A DNA stretch of 64,000 bases from Dipteris shenzhenensis. Its lineage: Eukaryota > Polypodiophyta > Polypodiopsida > Gleicheniales. The notes below the pieces were generated by a model. It was given only the letters and a program-made list of their open reading frames with translations, made no database searches and was not told the origin of the DNA. Numbering within the stretch: the stretch's first letter is position 1; each line of letters starts with the position of its first letter. The position numbers were made by a program, and so were the translations under genes. The stretch lies in NCBI GenBank assembly GCA_047967505.1, contig CM106540.1; one strand, written 5' to 3'. Below are positions 45,157 to 56,102 of the stretch, piece after piece.

Positions 45157-45936
45157 AAAGGGGTTGTTCCAACTTGAAGAATGATTTGATTGATTTAGAG
45201 GAGTGCCTTGATGTAACCCTTGTAGCAGCCATAGAAGTTGGGGATCCATGGTATGGTGGAATCTACAAGTTTCTAACTGCTTTCTCCTTTCCTCCAGAAA
45301 GTACTAGCTATGAGAGAAAGAAAATCCATAGAGATAGTAAGCGCTACACTCTCTTTGATGGGGTGTTATACCATCAAGGCCTGGATGGGGTACTAAGATG
45401 GGCCATTGATGTAAATGAAGTACCTAAGGTATTGAAGCATTATCATGATGGATTTTGTGGAGGCCACTATACCGGTGATTATACAACTAAGAAGATTTTA
45501 CATGCTAGGTACTATTGGCTGACCTTGTTCAAGGATGTCACTATGTATTGCAAAACTTGTAAACCATGCCAATTATTTGGTAGGAAGGATTTCGTCCTGG
45601 GAAACATCACCCAGTGATGTCCATCCATCCATTTCAGAAGTGGGGAATAGATTTTGTTGGCCCCTACCCATGATTGCCTGCAAAAAGAAGTATCTTTTGG
45701 TAGCCACTCAGTAAGTCACTAAGTGGGCTGAAGCTATGGCAATCCCCACTGCAAATAGTAAGGCAGTTTCAAATTTCATATTTGAACGTATCTGCACAAG
45801 GTTTGGGACACCCATGGAAATAGTATCTGACCATGGGAGTCCATTCTTAAATGAAGCAGTGGAGTTGCTCATGGATTGCATGGGTATTGATCATCGCACT
45901 TCTAACATCTATCATCCAGCATCCATGGGACAAACG
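45138..45936 (+). pseudogene. Gypsy integrase, 5' part
   Basis: The HHCC zinc module is complete: HYHDGFCGGHYTGDYTTKK and YCKTCKPCQ (45,439-45,570). The core continues with WGIDFVGPY (45,640s), a TAA near 45,709, and MEIVSDHGSPFLNEA (45,810-45,860). The frame is cut at PASMGQT (about 45,935) by Copia C and resumes at 51,825. Confidence 0.85.
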
Positions 45937-46105
45937 TGTGGGGTTAAAGGTCACTGTGCCTTAACCCCGATTATGTACAATACTCAAACACATATATAAA
46001 TGAATGAAAAAGAAGATTAGGGTGGTTCTGCACCCACCAAACTTGTGTGGCTCTCTGTCTCTCTCTCTCCTTCTTCCGTTCTTGCTTCCGTTGAGAGCAC
46101 TCTCA
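45937..46105 (+). repeat. Copia C 5' LTR
   Basis: TGTGGGGTTAAAGG to GAGCACTCTCA. TATA box 'tatataaa' at 45,993-46,000. Unusually short LTR for a 5.9-kb element. Confidence 0.96.
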
Positions 46106-46107
46106 AC

Positions 46108-46120
46108 TAGTATCAGAGCT
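46108..46120 (+). promoter_or_regulatory. Copia C primer-binding site
   Basis: TAGTATCAGAGCT, one mismatch to the initiator-Met site TGGTATCAGAGC, two bases inside the LTR. Confidence 0.85.
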
Positions 46121-47534
46121 CGAGTGATCTAGCTGAGCGTGCGTGAATGCTTGAAGCTCAGTAGCTCTGTGGGAGGAAGGAGAAGCTTTGTGGGAAGCTT
46201 TGTGGGTGACTTTACTTGCATCCGAGTGTGCAGAGACCTTGGAGGAACCTTTGGAAAAGTCACTTTGGCTTTACGAAGTGGTTTTTTGAGAGCCTGTTAA
46301 GTGGTTTCAAAGAAAAAGTCGTTTTTTGAGCTTTTCCCTGTTCCGTTCGACGACAGAGACTCCATATTGACTTGTAGAGGCAACTATTACTTGCTTTTGG
46401 TGTCCACTTCACTTCAGGAGCTTGGAAACACCTTCATTCTTGAATCTGGGATCATTTCATTGGATTTCTGACTCACTGTGTCAGTTCCTGCGTTTTTTGC
46501 CCGGGTGTTGGAACTCAATTTTGGAGCAACCATTTGCAGATCTGTTAGTTCCGGTGGACTCAGGAGGTCCTAAACTTCTATGTTGCTCATCATTCGCACT
46601 CCGGTGGAGTTTACAAATAGCTCTGTTTCCAAAAACGTTTTTCAGTCCGTGTGTTGGACCCAGTGATTGAGACCACGGTTTCCAAAACTGTCTGTCCCAT
46701 TGCGTTCCGGACGCCCAAAAACTCCTACCTATCAGTTCTTGCACGATTTGGTGGAGGATTTTCAGAGTTATAAATCTCTGTGTATTCGATTTCGTCTCTC
46801 TGTTATGCATTTTTCATACTAAGGTTTTGAAACCTTAGATTTATGCCACATGGCAGTGGATAAGTGTTGACTCCCATTTCTGACTCATCGATTGGGATTT
46901 TGGAGTTTTGGCAGAAGAGAGATATTTGCAGATTTTCTTGCTGAGTCCGATTATGCAATGGTGCCCATGTTTTGAAGCATCTCAGGTTCTATTTTCAGTA
47001 GCGCTCATTACCGTGGGACTATGATTTCTTGAGCATACCAGATGCAGATCACTCTGGTTGTAGTTTGAGCAGTGTGCACTCATTCGTGGTATGCATTGGG
47101 TTGTAATGGATGATTTATAGGCCATTTGGATGCATTGCGGTCCTTGTTGGATGTGCTGATAGGCCCAAATTGCCTTGTGGGATGCTATTTTTTTATGGAC
47201 GCTTTGCACATGGATGCTATTTTATGCTGAGGGACAGCTTTGAAACATTGCAGGTGATGCACTGATAGTGCTATGCTCTCTTGGATGAGACATTATTGAT
47301 GCATATGCCAGTGGACGGTGTTTATGCTTGAGTCATTTGGCACTTATTGGCATTTTCTTTTGGGCCAGATTTGCTCATATGGATGCATAGTATATGCACA
47401 TGAGTCAGATGTTTTGAGCTTTGAGTTTTGGTGATATTTCACTCTATTGTGGCATACACATTTGGGTGCACATGGTATTTGGTGTGATTCTCTCTTGCAG
47501 GCACTAGCATTTGGGATTTTGTTTCATTTGCATC
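46121..47534 (+). other. Copia C long leader
   Basis: 1.4 kb between primer site and gag start without a coding frame I trust (82 codons at 46,422-46,670 at most). It is long for Copia and may hold RNA-packaging or translation-control structure. Confidence 0.6.
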
Positions 47535-48420
47535 ATGGCATCCTCTTCCACGTCTGAAAAGGAGTTTTTCAGCATTAAAAAGTTTGATTGGACAAACTTT
47601 TCTTTGTGGAAAGAACAAATAAGGGATGTGCTTATTCAAAAGAAGCAGATTAAACCCTTGGCAGGGATTGAAGCTAAGCCTGCAAATATGTCTGAGGATG
47701 ATTGGAATGAGTTGGATGCATTAGCAAAGTCTACTATTAGATTTCATCTTGCAGAGTCAGTTTATTTCACAGTAGTAAATGAGCAGACTACGGAAGATTT
47801 GTGGAAGAAACTGTGTGCCACTTATGAGAAGGAAACTGTTTCTAATAAAGTTTACCTCATAAAGAGGTTGTTTGAGCTGTAGATGAAGGAAGGGGTCTCC
47901 ATTGCTTCTCACTTGAATGAATTCAATATTATTTTCAGCCAACTTTAGGCTCAGAAAATGAATTTTGATGCGAAGACTAAGGCAATATTTCTCTTATGTT
48001 CATTGCCATCCTCATGGGATACCTTCTGTATAGCTGTCAGTAACTCTGCACCTGGTGGAGTACTGAAATTTGATGATGTTATGGGTAGCTTGTTGGCCGA
48101 GGAGATTAGACGGAAGTCTATGGATGGCAACAAGCAGGATGTAGCCTTAAATGTGCAAAGGGGTAGATCACAGTTCAGGGGGAAGTCCCAAGAAAGAGGA
48201 AAGTCTCATAGCAAATCCAGGGCACGGAACATTGAGTGTTACCATTGTGGCAAGAAGGGCCATATGAAAAAGGATTGCTACAAGCTGAAAAGAGAGCAAA
48301 AGGATAAGAAAAAGAATGCAAATTGGGGTGCAAATCAAAAGGAAGAGAGTCCAAGGGAGGACAAAGGAAAAGTGAAGATCGAGGAGATCAATGCAGTCAC
48401 ACATGATAGTGACAATGACG
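47535..48420 (+). pseudogene. Copia C gag
   Basis: The ATG at 47,535 opens MASSSTSEKEFFSIKKFDWT, then WKEQIRDVLIQKKQIKPL and WKKLCATYEKETVSNKVYL, the Copia gag (UBN2/Retrotran_gag) pattern. In-frame TAG codons at 47,880-47,882 and 47,946-47,948 interrupt it; both fit lost CAG glutamines (LQMKEG- and LQAQKM-like contexts). Downstream LLCSLPSSWDTF and a complete zinc knuckle CYHCGKKGHMKKDC (48,238-48,279) follow. Confidence 0.92.
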
Positions 48421-49786
48421 TTCTCTTCATGTCTAGTTTATCTGCAGAGTTGCTTGCCACTTCAGATGATGCATATTCCCAGGATTGGATTTTGGATTTT
48501 GGTGCTTCATTCCATGTTACTCCCCATAGGGAATGGTTCTCCACTTATGATAGTGGAAAGACAGGTTGTGTGCATCTTGGAAATGACTATGCATGTGACA
48601 TAGTGGGAGCAGGTGACATAAAGTTTTCTTTTACAAATGGGTCTGCATTTGTTTTGAAACATGTGAGACATGTGCCTAAGCTGACCAAGAGTCTTATTTC
48701 AGTGGGTCAGCTAGATGATGCTAGTTTTCACACCACTTTTGGCTTTCAAAGTTGGAAAATTCAGAAGGGCTCTATGCTTTTGGCTAGGGGTGCCAAGTGT
48801 GGGACTTTGTATCCCTTACATGTATCAGGGGTATTTGATCATGTTGTTGCAATAACCGAGCAGCCAAGCACTTCTTTGTGGCATTGCAGGTTGGGGCACA
48901 TGAGCCAGAATGGAATGAAACTCTTATGCCGTTTGGGTTATGTACCGCATTTGAGTTTCTCTAATTTTGAATTTTGTGAGCACTGTCTCTATGGGAAGCA
49001 GACTAAATCAGCCCATAAAAGAAGGGGAAAGAAAGAGTTTGAAATTCTTGATTTGGTGCATTCAGACGTATGTGGTCCCATGCCTACACACGATCATTAG
49101 GCGGGGCTGAATACTATGTGACATTCATTGATGATGCAACTAGGAAAGTGTGGGCTTATGCTATAGCTCGGAAGAGTGATGTGTTCCAGGTATTTCAGAA
49201 ATGGCTAGCCTTGGTTGAGAATCAGTCAGGTAGAACGCTTAAATGCCTACGGACTGACAATGGTGGAGAGTATCTCTCTCATGACTTTCAGCATTTCTGT
49301 GATACTCGTGGGATTAAGAGGGAGCTTACATCCCCTCGTACTCCAGAGCAAAATCCAGTTGCAGAAAAGATGAACCGTACCATTCAAGAAAGGTTGCAAT
49401 GCATGCTTTCCAATGCAAGTCTTTCTGGTGGTTTTTGGGCTGAGGCAATGAAGACTGCAGTGCATGTGATCAATAGATCACCTAGTAAGAGTTTGGATGG
49501 TGGTATTCCTGAAGAGGCATGGAATGGAAAGAAGCCCTCTTACTCTCATTTGCATATATTTGGGTGTGAGGCATATGCACATGTGCCAAAAGAGCTTCGA
49601 AAGAAGCTAGATCCTAAGTCTAGGAAATGCATCTTTCTAGGTTATGGTGAAAGTGGAGAGATGGGCTATCGTCTCTGGGATCCAGAAGCAAAGAAGATCA
49701 TACGCAGCCATGATGTGGTCTTCAACGAGAAGAAGATGCATAAGGCACCCATGAGGGATGTGGAAATGAGGAGAATCACTTTCTAG
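48421..49786 (+). pseudogene. Copia C protease and integrase
   Basis: The protease motif reads WILDFGASFHVTP (48,486-48,524): Phe (TTT, 48,498-48,500) replaces the Ser next to the catalytic Asp, one C-to-T change. Integrase: zinc module WHCRLGHMS...CEHCLYGKQ (48,880-49,010), core HSDVCGPMP, then a 2-base AC gain at about 49,085-49,090 shifts the frame. It resumes with YYVTFIDDATRKVWAY, LRTDNGGEYLSHDF and EQNPVAEKMNRTI. The stop TAG at 49,784-49,786 ends it. All three acidic core positions are visible. Confidence 0.92.
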
Positions 49787-49789
49787 GAT

Positions 49790-51601
49790 GTGAATCCACC
49801 TGCATATGTTGATAGACAGCAAGCTGTCCATGCACCAAATGTGCAAGAAATGGTGCCACCAAGTACTCCCACAGGTATACAATCAAGGGTAGATGATGGA
49901 TCATCTATTGGTGGAAATGATGAGCCAAATGTGGCTGATATGCAAGTGGGACAGCAAGCTGAAATGCTCTTGAGAAGATCATCTAGAGTGTCTAGACCGC
50001 CTGATAGGTTTGTTCCAGGGGTAGACTATGTGATGCTTATTGATTGCGAGGAGCCTTCTTGCTACAAAGAGGCTATGATGCGTGAGGATCAACGCAAGTG
50101 GGAGTATGCTATGCAATCAGAGATGAGTTCACTTATGAAGAATAAGACTTGGGACTTGGTTTCTTTGCCACATGGAAAGAAAGCATTGCCATGTAAATGG
50201 GTCTACAAAATGAAGGTCACAGGTGATGATGTGCCTAAGTACAAGGCCCATTTGGTTGCTAAAGGGTTCAAGCAAGAGAAGGGTGTGGACTTTGATGAGA
50301 TATTCTCTCCGGTTGTGAAGATGACCACACTTAGATGCATGCTTTGACTAGTGGCAATAGAGGATATGGAGCTTATGCAGATGGATGTCAAGACAGCTTT
50401 CTTGCATGGGGATTTGCATGAGGAAATTTACATGGTTCAGCCGGAAGGCTTTGAAGAAAAGGGCAAAGAGCATTTAGTTTGCAAGCTGAAGAAGAATCTC
50501 TATGGTCTTAAGAAAGCACCTAGAGAATGGTATCAGAAGTTTGATGCTTTCATTCGGTCCCAGGGTTTTAGAAGGAGTGAAATTGATCACTGCCTCTACA
50601 CTAAAAGGGCTAAGGATAATAGCCTGATAATCTTGGCACTATATGTGGATGATATGCTATTGGCTAGCAAGAATACTTATGAGCTAGATGCTTTAAAGGC
50701 CAAGTTGCATGAGGCCTTTGATATGAAGGATTTGGGACTTGCAGGTCATATTCTTGGTATGCGCATCACGCGTGATCGGAGTAGGAAACTCCTTTGGCTT
50801 TCACAAAAAGAGTATGTTACAAAAGTATTGCAGCGTTTCAATATGGAGGGGGGGAAGGCAGTGAGTACTCCATTGCCTCCATATGTGAAACTGAGTCATA
50901 CAGATAGTCCCAAATCAGATGAGGAGAGGGCCATTATGGCCAAGGTTCCTTATGCATCAGCAGTTGGGAGTCTTATGTATGCTATGATAGCTACTAGACC
51001 AGACATTGCATTTGCAGTGGGAGTTGTTAGCCGATATATGGCTAATCTAGGAAAGAGGCATTGGGAGGTAGTTAAGTGCATCATGAGGTACATGAAGGAT
51101 ACCAAGGAGATGTGCATCTGCTTTGGTAAAGGAGACATGCATGTACTTGGGTACACAGATTCAGACTATGCAGGGCATGTGGATAGTAGGAGATCCACTT
51201 CTGGTTATGTGTTCACCTTTGCAGGTGGTGCAGTGTCGTGGATGTCTCGTGCACAGAAGTGCATGGCTTTGTCTACCACAGAGGCTGAGTATGTTGCAGC
51301 CACAGAGGGTTGCAAGGAGGCTATATGGCTTCATCGGCTAGTGGGAGATTTGGGGATTCATACAGGTGTACCGACATTGCATAGTGATTCCATGAGTGCT
51401 ATTCAGCTAGCACGGAATCCGGTCTTTCATGCAAAGACCAAACACATTGAGGTCAGGTACCATTTCATCAGGGAGGTACTTGAGGACAAATGCATAGAGC
51501 TTGTCAAGGTTCATACAGATGATAACCCTGCAGATATGCTGACGAAGAGTCTACCTAGTCAGCAATTTGAGTATTGTCGTGTATTGATGGGCATTGGATA
51601 G
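49790..51601 (+). pseudogene. Copia C reverse transcriptase and RNase H
   Basis: The frame continues from integrase after TAG and is broken again by TGA (50,345-50,347). From 50,351 a 416-codon open frame contains QMDVKTAFLHGDLHEEIYMV, the catalytic LALYVDDMLLAS (50,635-50,670), DMKDLGLAGHILGM, and RNase H blocks YTDSDYAGHVDSRRSTSGY, STTEAEYVAATEGCKEAIWL and HAKTKHIEVRYHFI. It ends at the native stop 51,599-51,601. The catalytic residues of RT and RNase H look intact, so only the upstream stops prevent expression. Confidence 0.95.
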
Positions 51602-51640
51602 TATGCTCACTAGTTGTTCTCTCTTAAAGGCACATTGTCC

Positions 51641-51654
51641 TTTAAGTGGGAGGT
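51641..51654 (+). promoter_or_regulatory. Copia C polypurine tract
   Basis: 'aagtgggaggt' immediately before the 3' LTR; primes plus-strand DNA synthesis. Confidence 0.8.
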
Positions 51655-51824
51655 TGTGGGGGTTAAAGGTCACTGTGCCTTAACCCCGGTTATGTACAAT
51701 ACTCAAACACATATATAAATGAATGAAAAAGAAGATTAGGGTGGTTCTGCACCCACCAAACTTGTGTGGCTCTCTGTCTCTCTCTCTCCTTCTTCCGTTC
51801 TTGCATCCGTTGAGAGCACTCTCA
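51655..51824 (+). repeat. Copia C 3' LTR
   Basis: TGTGGGGGTTAAAGG to GAGCACTCTCA, 170 bp. Versus the 5' copy: one extra G at the start, 'ccggtt' for 'ccgatt', 'gcatcc' for 'gcttcc'. Confidence 0.96.
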
Positions 51825-52403
51825 AAACGGAGCAGACCAATGGCCTCCTTTGTAAATCCATGGGAAAAATTGCCACAAGGAATAGGAGCCAATGGGATCA
51901 GAAGGTCACTGAAGCTGTGTGGACATACAACATCACTCATAACACGTCTATAGGTCACACTCCTTTTGAGTTGGTGTATAGTATTGAGGCAGTTTTACCA
52001 CTAGAGATAGAGATTCTGGCCTTGAGATTGGCACGAAAATAGAGGATGACAGAAGATGAACATGTAGACGCCAGGTTGGTACAACTTGAGAAGTTAGATG
52101 AAACTCGATGCCTTGCACTACATCAAATAGAGATCCAAAAGAATTGACAAAAGGCTCGCTTGGATGCTAAAATTCACAAGGGATGGGAAAGACACTTTGC
52201 TAAGGGGGATGTTGTGCTATGCTTTGATAACAGATTGGACCACCAAATGGATAAGAAGTTCCTACCACTATGGACTAGTCCATACAAAGTCATCAAGGAA
52301 CGTAGCAATGGGTCTATACAAGTTCAGGAGCTGCATGAGCCATATGGCAAGAAGGTGATCAACAAGCATTATCTCAAGCCCTTCTTTCTGCTTGATAGTC
52401 CCA
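51825..52403 (+). pseudogene. Gypsy integrase, 3' part
   Basis: Directly after the AAACG duplication the interrupted frame resumes (TNGLLCKSMGKI, VWTYNITHNTSIGHTPFELV), then WERHFAKGDVVLCFDNRLDH, KFLPLWTSPYKVIKE and KKVINKHYLKPFFL (52,160-52,395). No chromodomain follows. A TAG near 52,040 and a TGA near 52,145 break it. D2 abuts at 52,404. The minus-strand Gypsy at 57,240-57,530 carries a homologous end. Confidence 0.88.
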
Positions 52404-52692
52404 TGTTGGTGAACTGAAAGGAAAGCATGGAGTGAACACAAATTGAGAATTCTTGCTTATGGAATGAAGAAAGGTGAGGTCCTTAAGTAGGCACCTCTTT
52501 CATGATCACTGACATCACTGATGACCTCTCAACTCCACAATCATCTCCTCAATCTGCTCCTAGATTCTCTCAATCATCCTATGTGGCTTCTACCACCACC
52601 TAATAGTGCTTATGGGCACCTAACTGTGCCTCTAGCGCACACACATAGAAACCAAGGTGTGCCTGGGGCATACACCTTGAGATATCCCATCA
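52404..52692 (-). repeat. D2 3' LTR
   Basis: Same family as 7,282-7,824 and 9,130-9,419; the inner end TGATGGGATATC adjoins a purine tract (plus 'acccctcaaggg'). Confidence 0.88.
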
Positions 52693-52901
52693 TATACCCC
52701 TCAAGGGAATGCCTCACGCTATGTCAAGGATACATCTAGTCTCATAGTTTCTCATGCCATCTCATGGTGGTCAAGGATAAATCTATGGCTAGGTTCTCAT
52801 GCTAGCAAGGGGTTCCCAAGGGTGTGAAGTAAACAAAAGGGATACAAAAGACCTTCCAGTGGTTATCTCCCCTGCATGTACATGCACACAATGTCTGCAT
52901 T

Positions 52902-53757
52902 TCATTCATTTTGGAGGACTATCCAGGTTGAGTACCTTAACTCAACATAGAAAAGGGAAATCTGGAGCATATATGGAGATGATTCAAAAAGCATAATCTT
53001 CATAGGATGCCTCATCTTGTGGAGGCACATCAACTGAAAGTAGATTGGTAGTTTCTGACTTTGTAGTTGCTTCCTTTTTGGCTCTGCAAAACTTTTCATG
53101 GTGATTGTTTTTGCCACAGTGTTTGCATCGATTAATCTTGAAGCAGTGTTTTGAGAGGTGATTAGTCTTCCCACAATGTTTGTAAGGTGAAAACTTGCCT
53201 TTCTAGATTTTTATGGCATAGGTTGTGTCATTGCCTCTCCAGAGCTCCATGTACCTTTCTTCTTTTTGAAGAGCAGAAATAAGACCTTTAAGATTAGGAT
53301 TAGGAAGATTTTTCAAAGTGGTAACAACATGATCATAATCTTCATGCATACTCTTGAGCAACACTGCCATTGCATCATCTGTAGTGATTGGAGAGTTGAT
53401 AGAAGCAAGTTGAGTCATGAGACTCTACATATGATTGACATGGGTAGTGTAAGGAGTGCCACTTTCCATCTTCAATTCAAAGAAAGCAATCTTAAGTGAC
53501 AATTTTGAGATGTGAGAGCTAGCACCAAAAATAATGTCAAGCTTTTTCCAAGCTTTTGAATGAGACTCCAAATCAGAGATGTGATGAATATAGTCATCTC
53601 CTAATGCAAGAGCAATGATGCCATAGTCTTTCTCCTCTCTAGTAGGATCTCTTGTCGGGCGTGTCAAAAGTGAGGATTCTCCAGCATTGGAGGCTGTTGA
53701 AGCTGGTTTGGCAAGCCCCCAGAGGTTTTCCCTCATCAATGCAAACTTAGCCTTCAT
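52902..53757 (-). pseudogene. D2 gag (UBN2-type, two zinc knuckles)
   Basis: The minus strand starts MKAKFALMRENLWGLAKPAS (53,757 down), then TREEKDYGIIALALGDDYIH, KLSLKIAFFELKMESGT, a stop near 53,425, then MTQLASINSPITTDDAMAVL. Two knuckles follow: the first is damaged (YKHCGKTNHLSKHC) and the second is intact (CKHCGKNNHHEKFC, about 53,090-53,130). Keeping a gag but no enzymes suggests that particle protein was supplied in cis and enzymes in trans. Confidence 0.82.
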
Positions 53758-54680
53758 CTACCATGTGTGAAAGCCCTTACCATTGAACTTATCCATATTC
53801 AAGATGGTAGCGATGAGAGGGTCTAGGGCAATGTCTACTCTCTTACAAGGCTAGAAAGAGTTAAAGAGCTTCAAAATACAAGCATTTAGAGTAGCAAAGG
53901 CTTGCAACCAAAATCCATACTACAAATCAATGATGCTTTCACTTGCATGCTTCATAGAGGTGACTAAATGAAAGTATTCCAAGCAAATCCAGGTATAGCA
54001 ATTTAAAAGAAATTGTAGCCACAGTTGTATTGATGCTTTTCAATACTTTTAAACCTCAGAAATGCTAAAGTAGCATATAACGTAGCATCAAACTCATAAC
54101 CTTGCCAAAACTATCCAAAATAGAGGCCTGAACTTGGAGGGCTTGTATCTCACTCTTCAAAGCAAAGAAAACAAGGCTTTCTAAAGCAAAAGAAAGCTCA
54201 TATACCAAAGAAGATCCAGCATAGAGGTTGGGTGAAATGGCACGCTATTTTGCTCAAGGGAATTGTAGGCTGAACCTGTGTTTTGATGTTTTCTCCTTCG
54301 CTACTAAGCCAAATGGGTTGCAAAGTGACTCAAAATTTTTATATTGAGGTCGCCCATCTACTTCTAAGAGGGCTCAAGCAATGGTGCAGCAGGCAGGGAG
54401 TATTCTATAGTAGAAAAATGATTTAAAAATGCACTATTTGGGGAATGGCAACCAATAGAGATGTCTTTTCTTTAATTGCTTGTAGGTGGAAGTTTGCCCA
54501 ATTGAGGGGTATCTATAGCAGGAAGGGCTTGGAGAATGGCAGAGAACCGAGCGAGAACAAGCTTTAGCAAGATTTGGGAGAAAAGGGAAGAAATGGTGAA
54601 GATGAAGAAGAAGAAGATGGAGAAGAAGAAGATGATGTGGCACAAATGGGCTCAAGGAGGATCAAAGGGCTCTAATACCA

Positions 54681-54969
54681 TGTTGGTGAACTGAAAGGAA
54701 AGCATGGAGTGAACACAAACTGAGAATTCTTGCTTATGGAATGAAGAAAGGTGAGGTCCTTAAGTAGGCACCTTTTACATGATCACTAACATCACTGATG
54801 ACCTCTGAGCTCCACAATCATCTCCTCAATCTGCTCCTAGATTCTCTTAATCATCCTATGTGGCTTCTACCACCACCTAATAGTGCTTATGGGCACCTAA
54901 CTGTGCCTTTAGCACACACACATAGAAACCAAGGTGTGCCTGGGACATACACCTTGAGATATCCCATCA
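54681..54969 (-). repeat. D2 5' LTR
   Basis: TGATGGGATATC to TTCACCAACA on the minus strand. The primer-binding site is directly adjacent. Confidence 0.92.
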
Positions 54970-55546
54970 TCCACTTGTGCCAACCCTCCACTTGTCCTCC
55001 TAGATGTTTAAACGTAATATAAAATTGGGAAGAGGCCAAGGGAGTATCTTAGACTTGGGATATGGGGGTTGAGGTATGTGGAAAAATGAGGCGAAGGGTT
55101 GTCACCCACAATTGAGAGTGCGTAACTGCCTAGCCCACATGGGACACTCTTCCACACACACCATGCATGTGGGAGGATGCATTTATTGGGAGAGACCCCC
55201 TCTCTTGGCTATAAAAGGAGGGGGCTATTCCTCGATGGGACACGCTCATTCTTGTAAAGCCACCTAGCTAGTACTTTGATTTCCCCCCCATCTTTCCAAT
55301 AAAGCATGATTCTCTTCCCTTGATGTCTCCATCTCTACATTCCACCTCCCATCATGTACATGCTCCTTTTCCCCCTCTTCCTTCCCCCTTGTGCGATAGT
55401 CCCTCTCTTCATTCGCACCCCTCTTAATCTTTTTTCCCCACCTCTCTTTATTCTTCTTCCCTCACGTTCCCTTTTCCTCCATGGCCCTTGAGCGTCGCCA
55501 TGCCTAGCGTCTAGCCTCATGCCTTGAATTCTTTTCTATTTAATAA
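54970..55546 (+). repeat. Gypsy 3' LTR, 5'-truncated
   Basis: Matches 38,945-39,500 through 'gctataaaagg' (55,208-55,218), AATAAA and 'cttttctatttaata'. The first part of the LTR is missing at the D2 junction. It ends against CA/TG repeats. Confidence 0.88.
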
Positions 55547-56102
55547 CACACGTGTCACACTTGGCATGCATGCATGTGCAAGCATGCACGTATGCACGCA
55601 CACACACAAATGCATTGGTGCATCTTCATGCACACGCACACTTATGCACATGCTCGTGCATGTGTGTGTGCACAGGCACATGCGTGCATGCATGTGCACA
55701 TGCATAAGCATGTGCAGATGCATCCATGCACACATGTTCCCACATACCTACACATAGAAAAATGCTCACATGTGTGCACGCACATGCACATGCATGCATA
55801 CACAAACACACATGTAGGAATGCGCATGCACATATACACATGCATGTGCACACATACTTATGTGTGCATGCACATATACACATGCATGTGGGTGTAGATA
55901 ATCACCCCCCCTCCCCAACACACAAACACACACACACACACACACATGCACGTGCATGTGTACAAGAACGCGTTCATGTACGCATACACATGCATACATG
56001 CATGCATCTGTGTTCATGCATAGGTTCACACGTGCGCATGTACACACACTCATGCACATGTGCATATGTGGACACATGCACACACACACACATGTACGTG
56101 CA
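55547..56102. repeat. TG/CA alternating purine-pyrimidine tract
   Basis: About 556 bp of irregular CA, TG, TGCA and ACGC alternation, bounded by oppositely oriented Gypsy LTRs. The His/Cys/Met-rich frames on both strands are artefacts of the repeat. Sequence of this kind can adopt Z-form and cruciform structure. Confidence 0.93.

Larger units (their letters stand above)
45937..51824 (+). mobile_element. Young full-length Copia element C
   Basis: The element is 5,888 bp with LTRs of 169 bp (45,937-46,105) and 170 bp (51,655-51,824). These differ by two substitutions and one extra G by eye. It is flanked by perfect AAACG duplications (45,932-45,936 and 51,825-51,829), which lie inside the Gypsy integrase coding sequence. 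It has a primer-binding site, a 1.4-kb leader, gag, protease, integrase, RT, RNase H and a polypurine tract. Despite its youth, gag and pol hold four stops and one frameshift, so this copy is not autonomous. Confidence 0.97.
52404..54969 (-). mobile_element. Non-autonomous gag-only Copia element D2
   Basis: Sister of D1, with a left LTR (52,404 to about 52,692) and right LTR (54,681-54,969) of 289 bp and a minus-strand primer site TGGTATTAGAGCCC (54,667-54,680). It has gag only, with no pol. Flanks TCCCA (52,399-52,403) and TCCAC (54,970-54,974) do not match. The left flank is Gypsy pol end and the right flank is mid-LTR Gypsy sequence, so DNA was lost at this junction. A leader of about 900 bp (53,760-54,666) is retained here but mostly deleted in D1. 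Confidence 0.9.
38562..55546 (+). mobile_element. Athila/Tat-like Gypsy element with two nested Copia insertions
   Basis: The 5' LTR (38,562-39,500), leader, an upstream RNase H/zinc-knuckle region, gag, protease, RT-RNase H, integrase and the truncated 3' LTR (54,970-55,546) all lie in the plus strand. Copia C interrupts the integrase with an exact 5-bp duplication. The D2 element sits between the pol end and the 3' LTR, where several hundred bases of Gypsy DNA are missing. Without the two insertions about 8.5 kb of Gypsy sequence remains. Integrase motifs resemble the chromodomain-less Athila/Tat group. Coding is destroyed by many stops. Confidence 0.88.
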
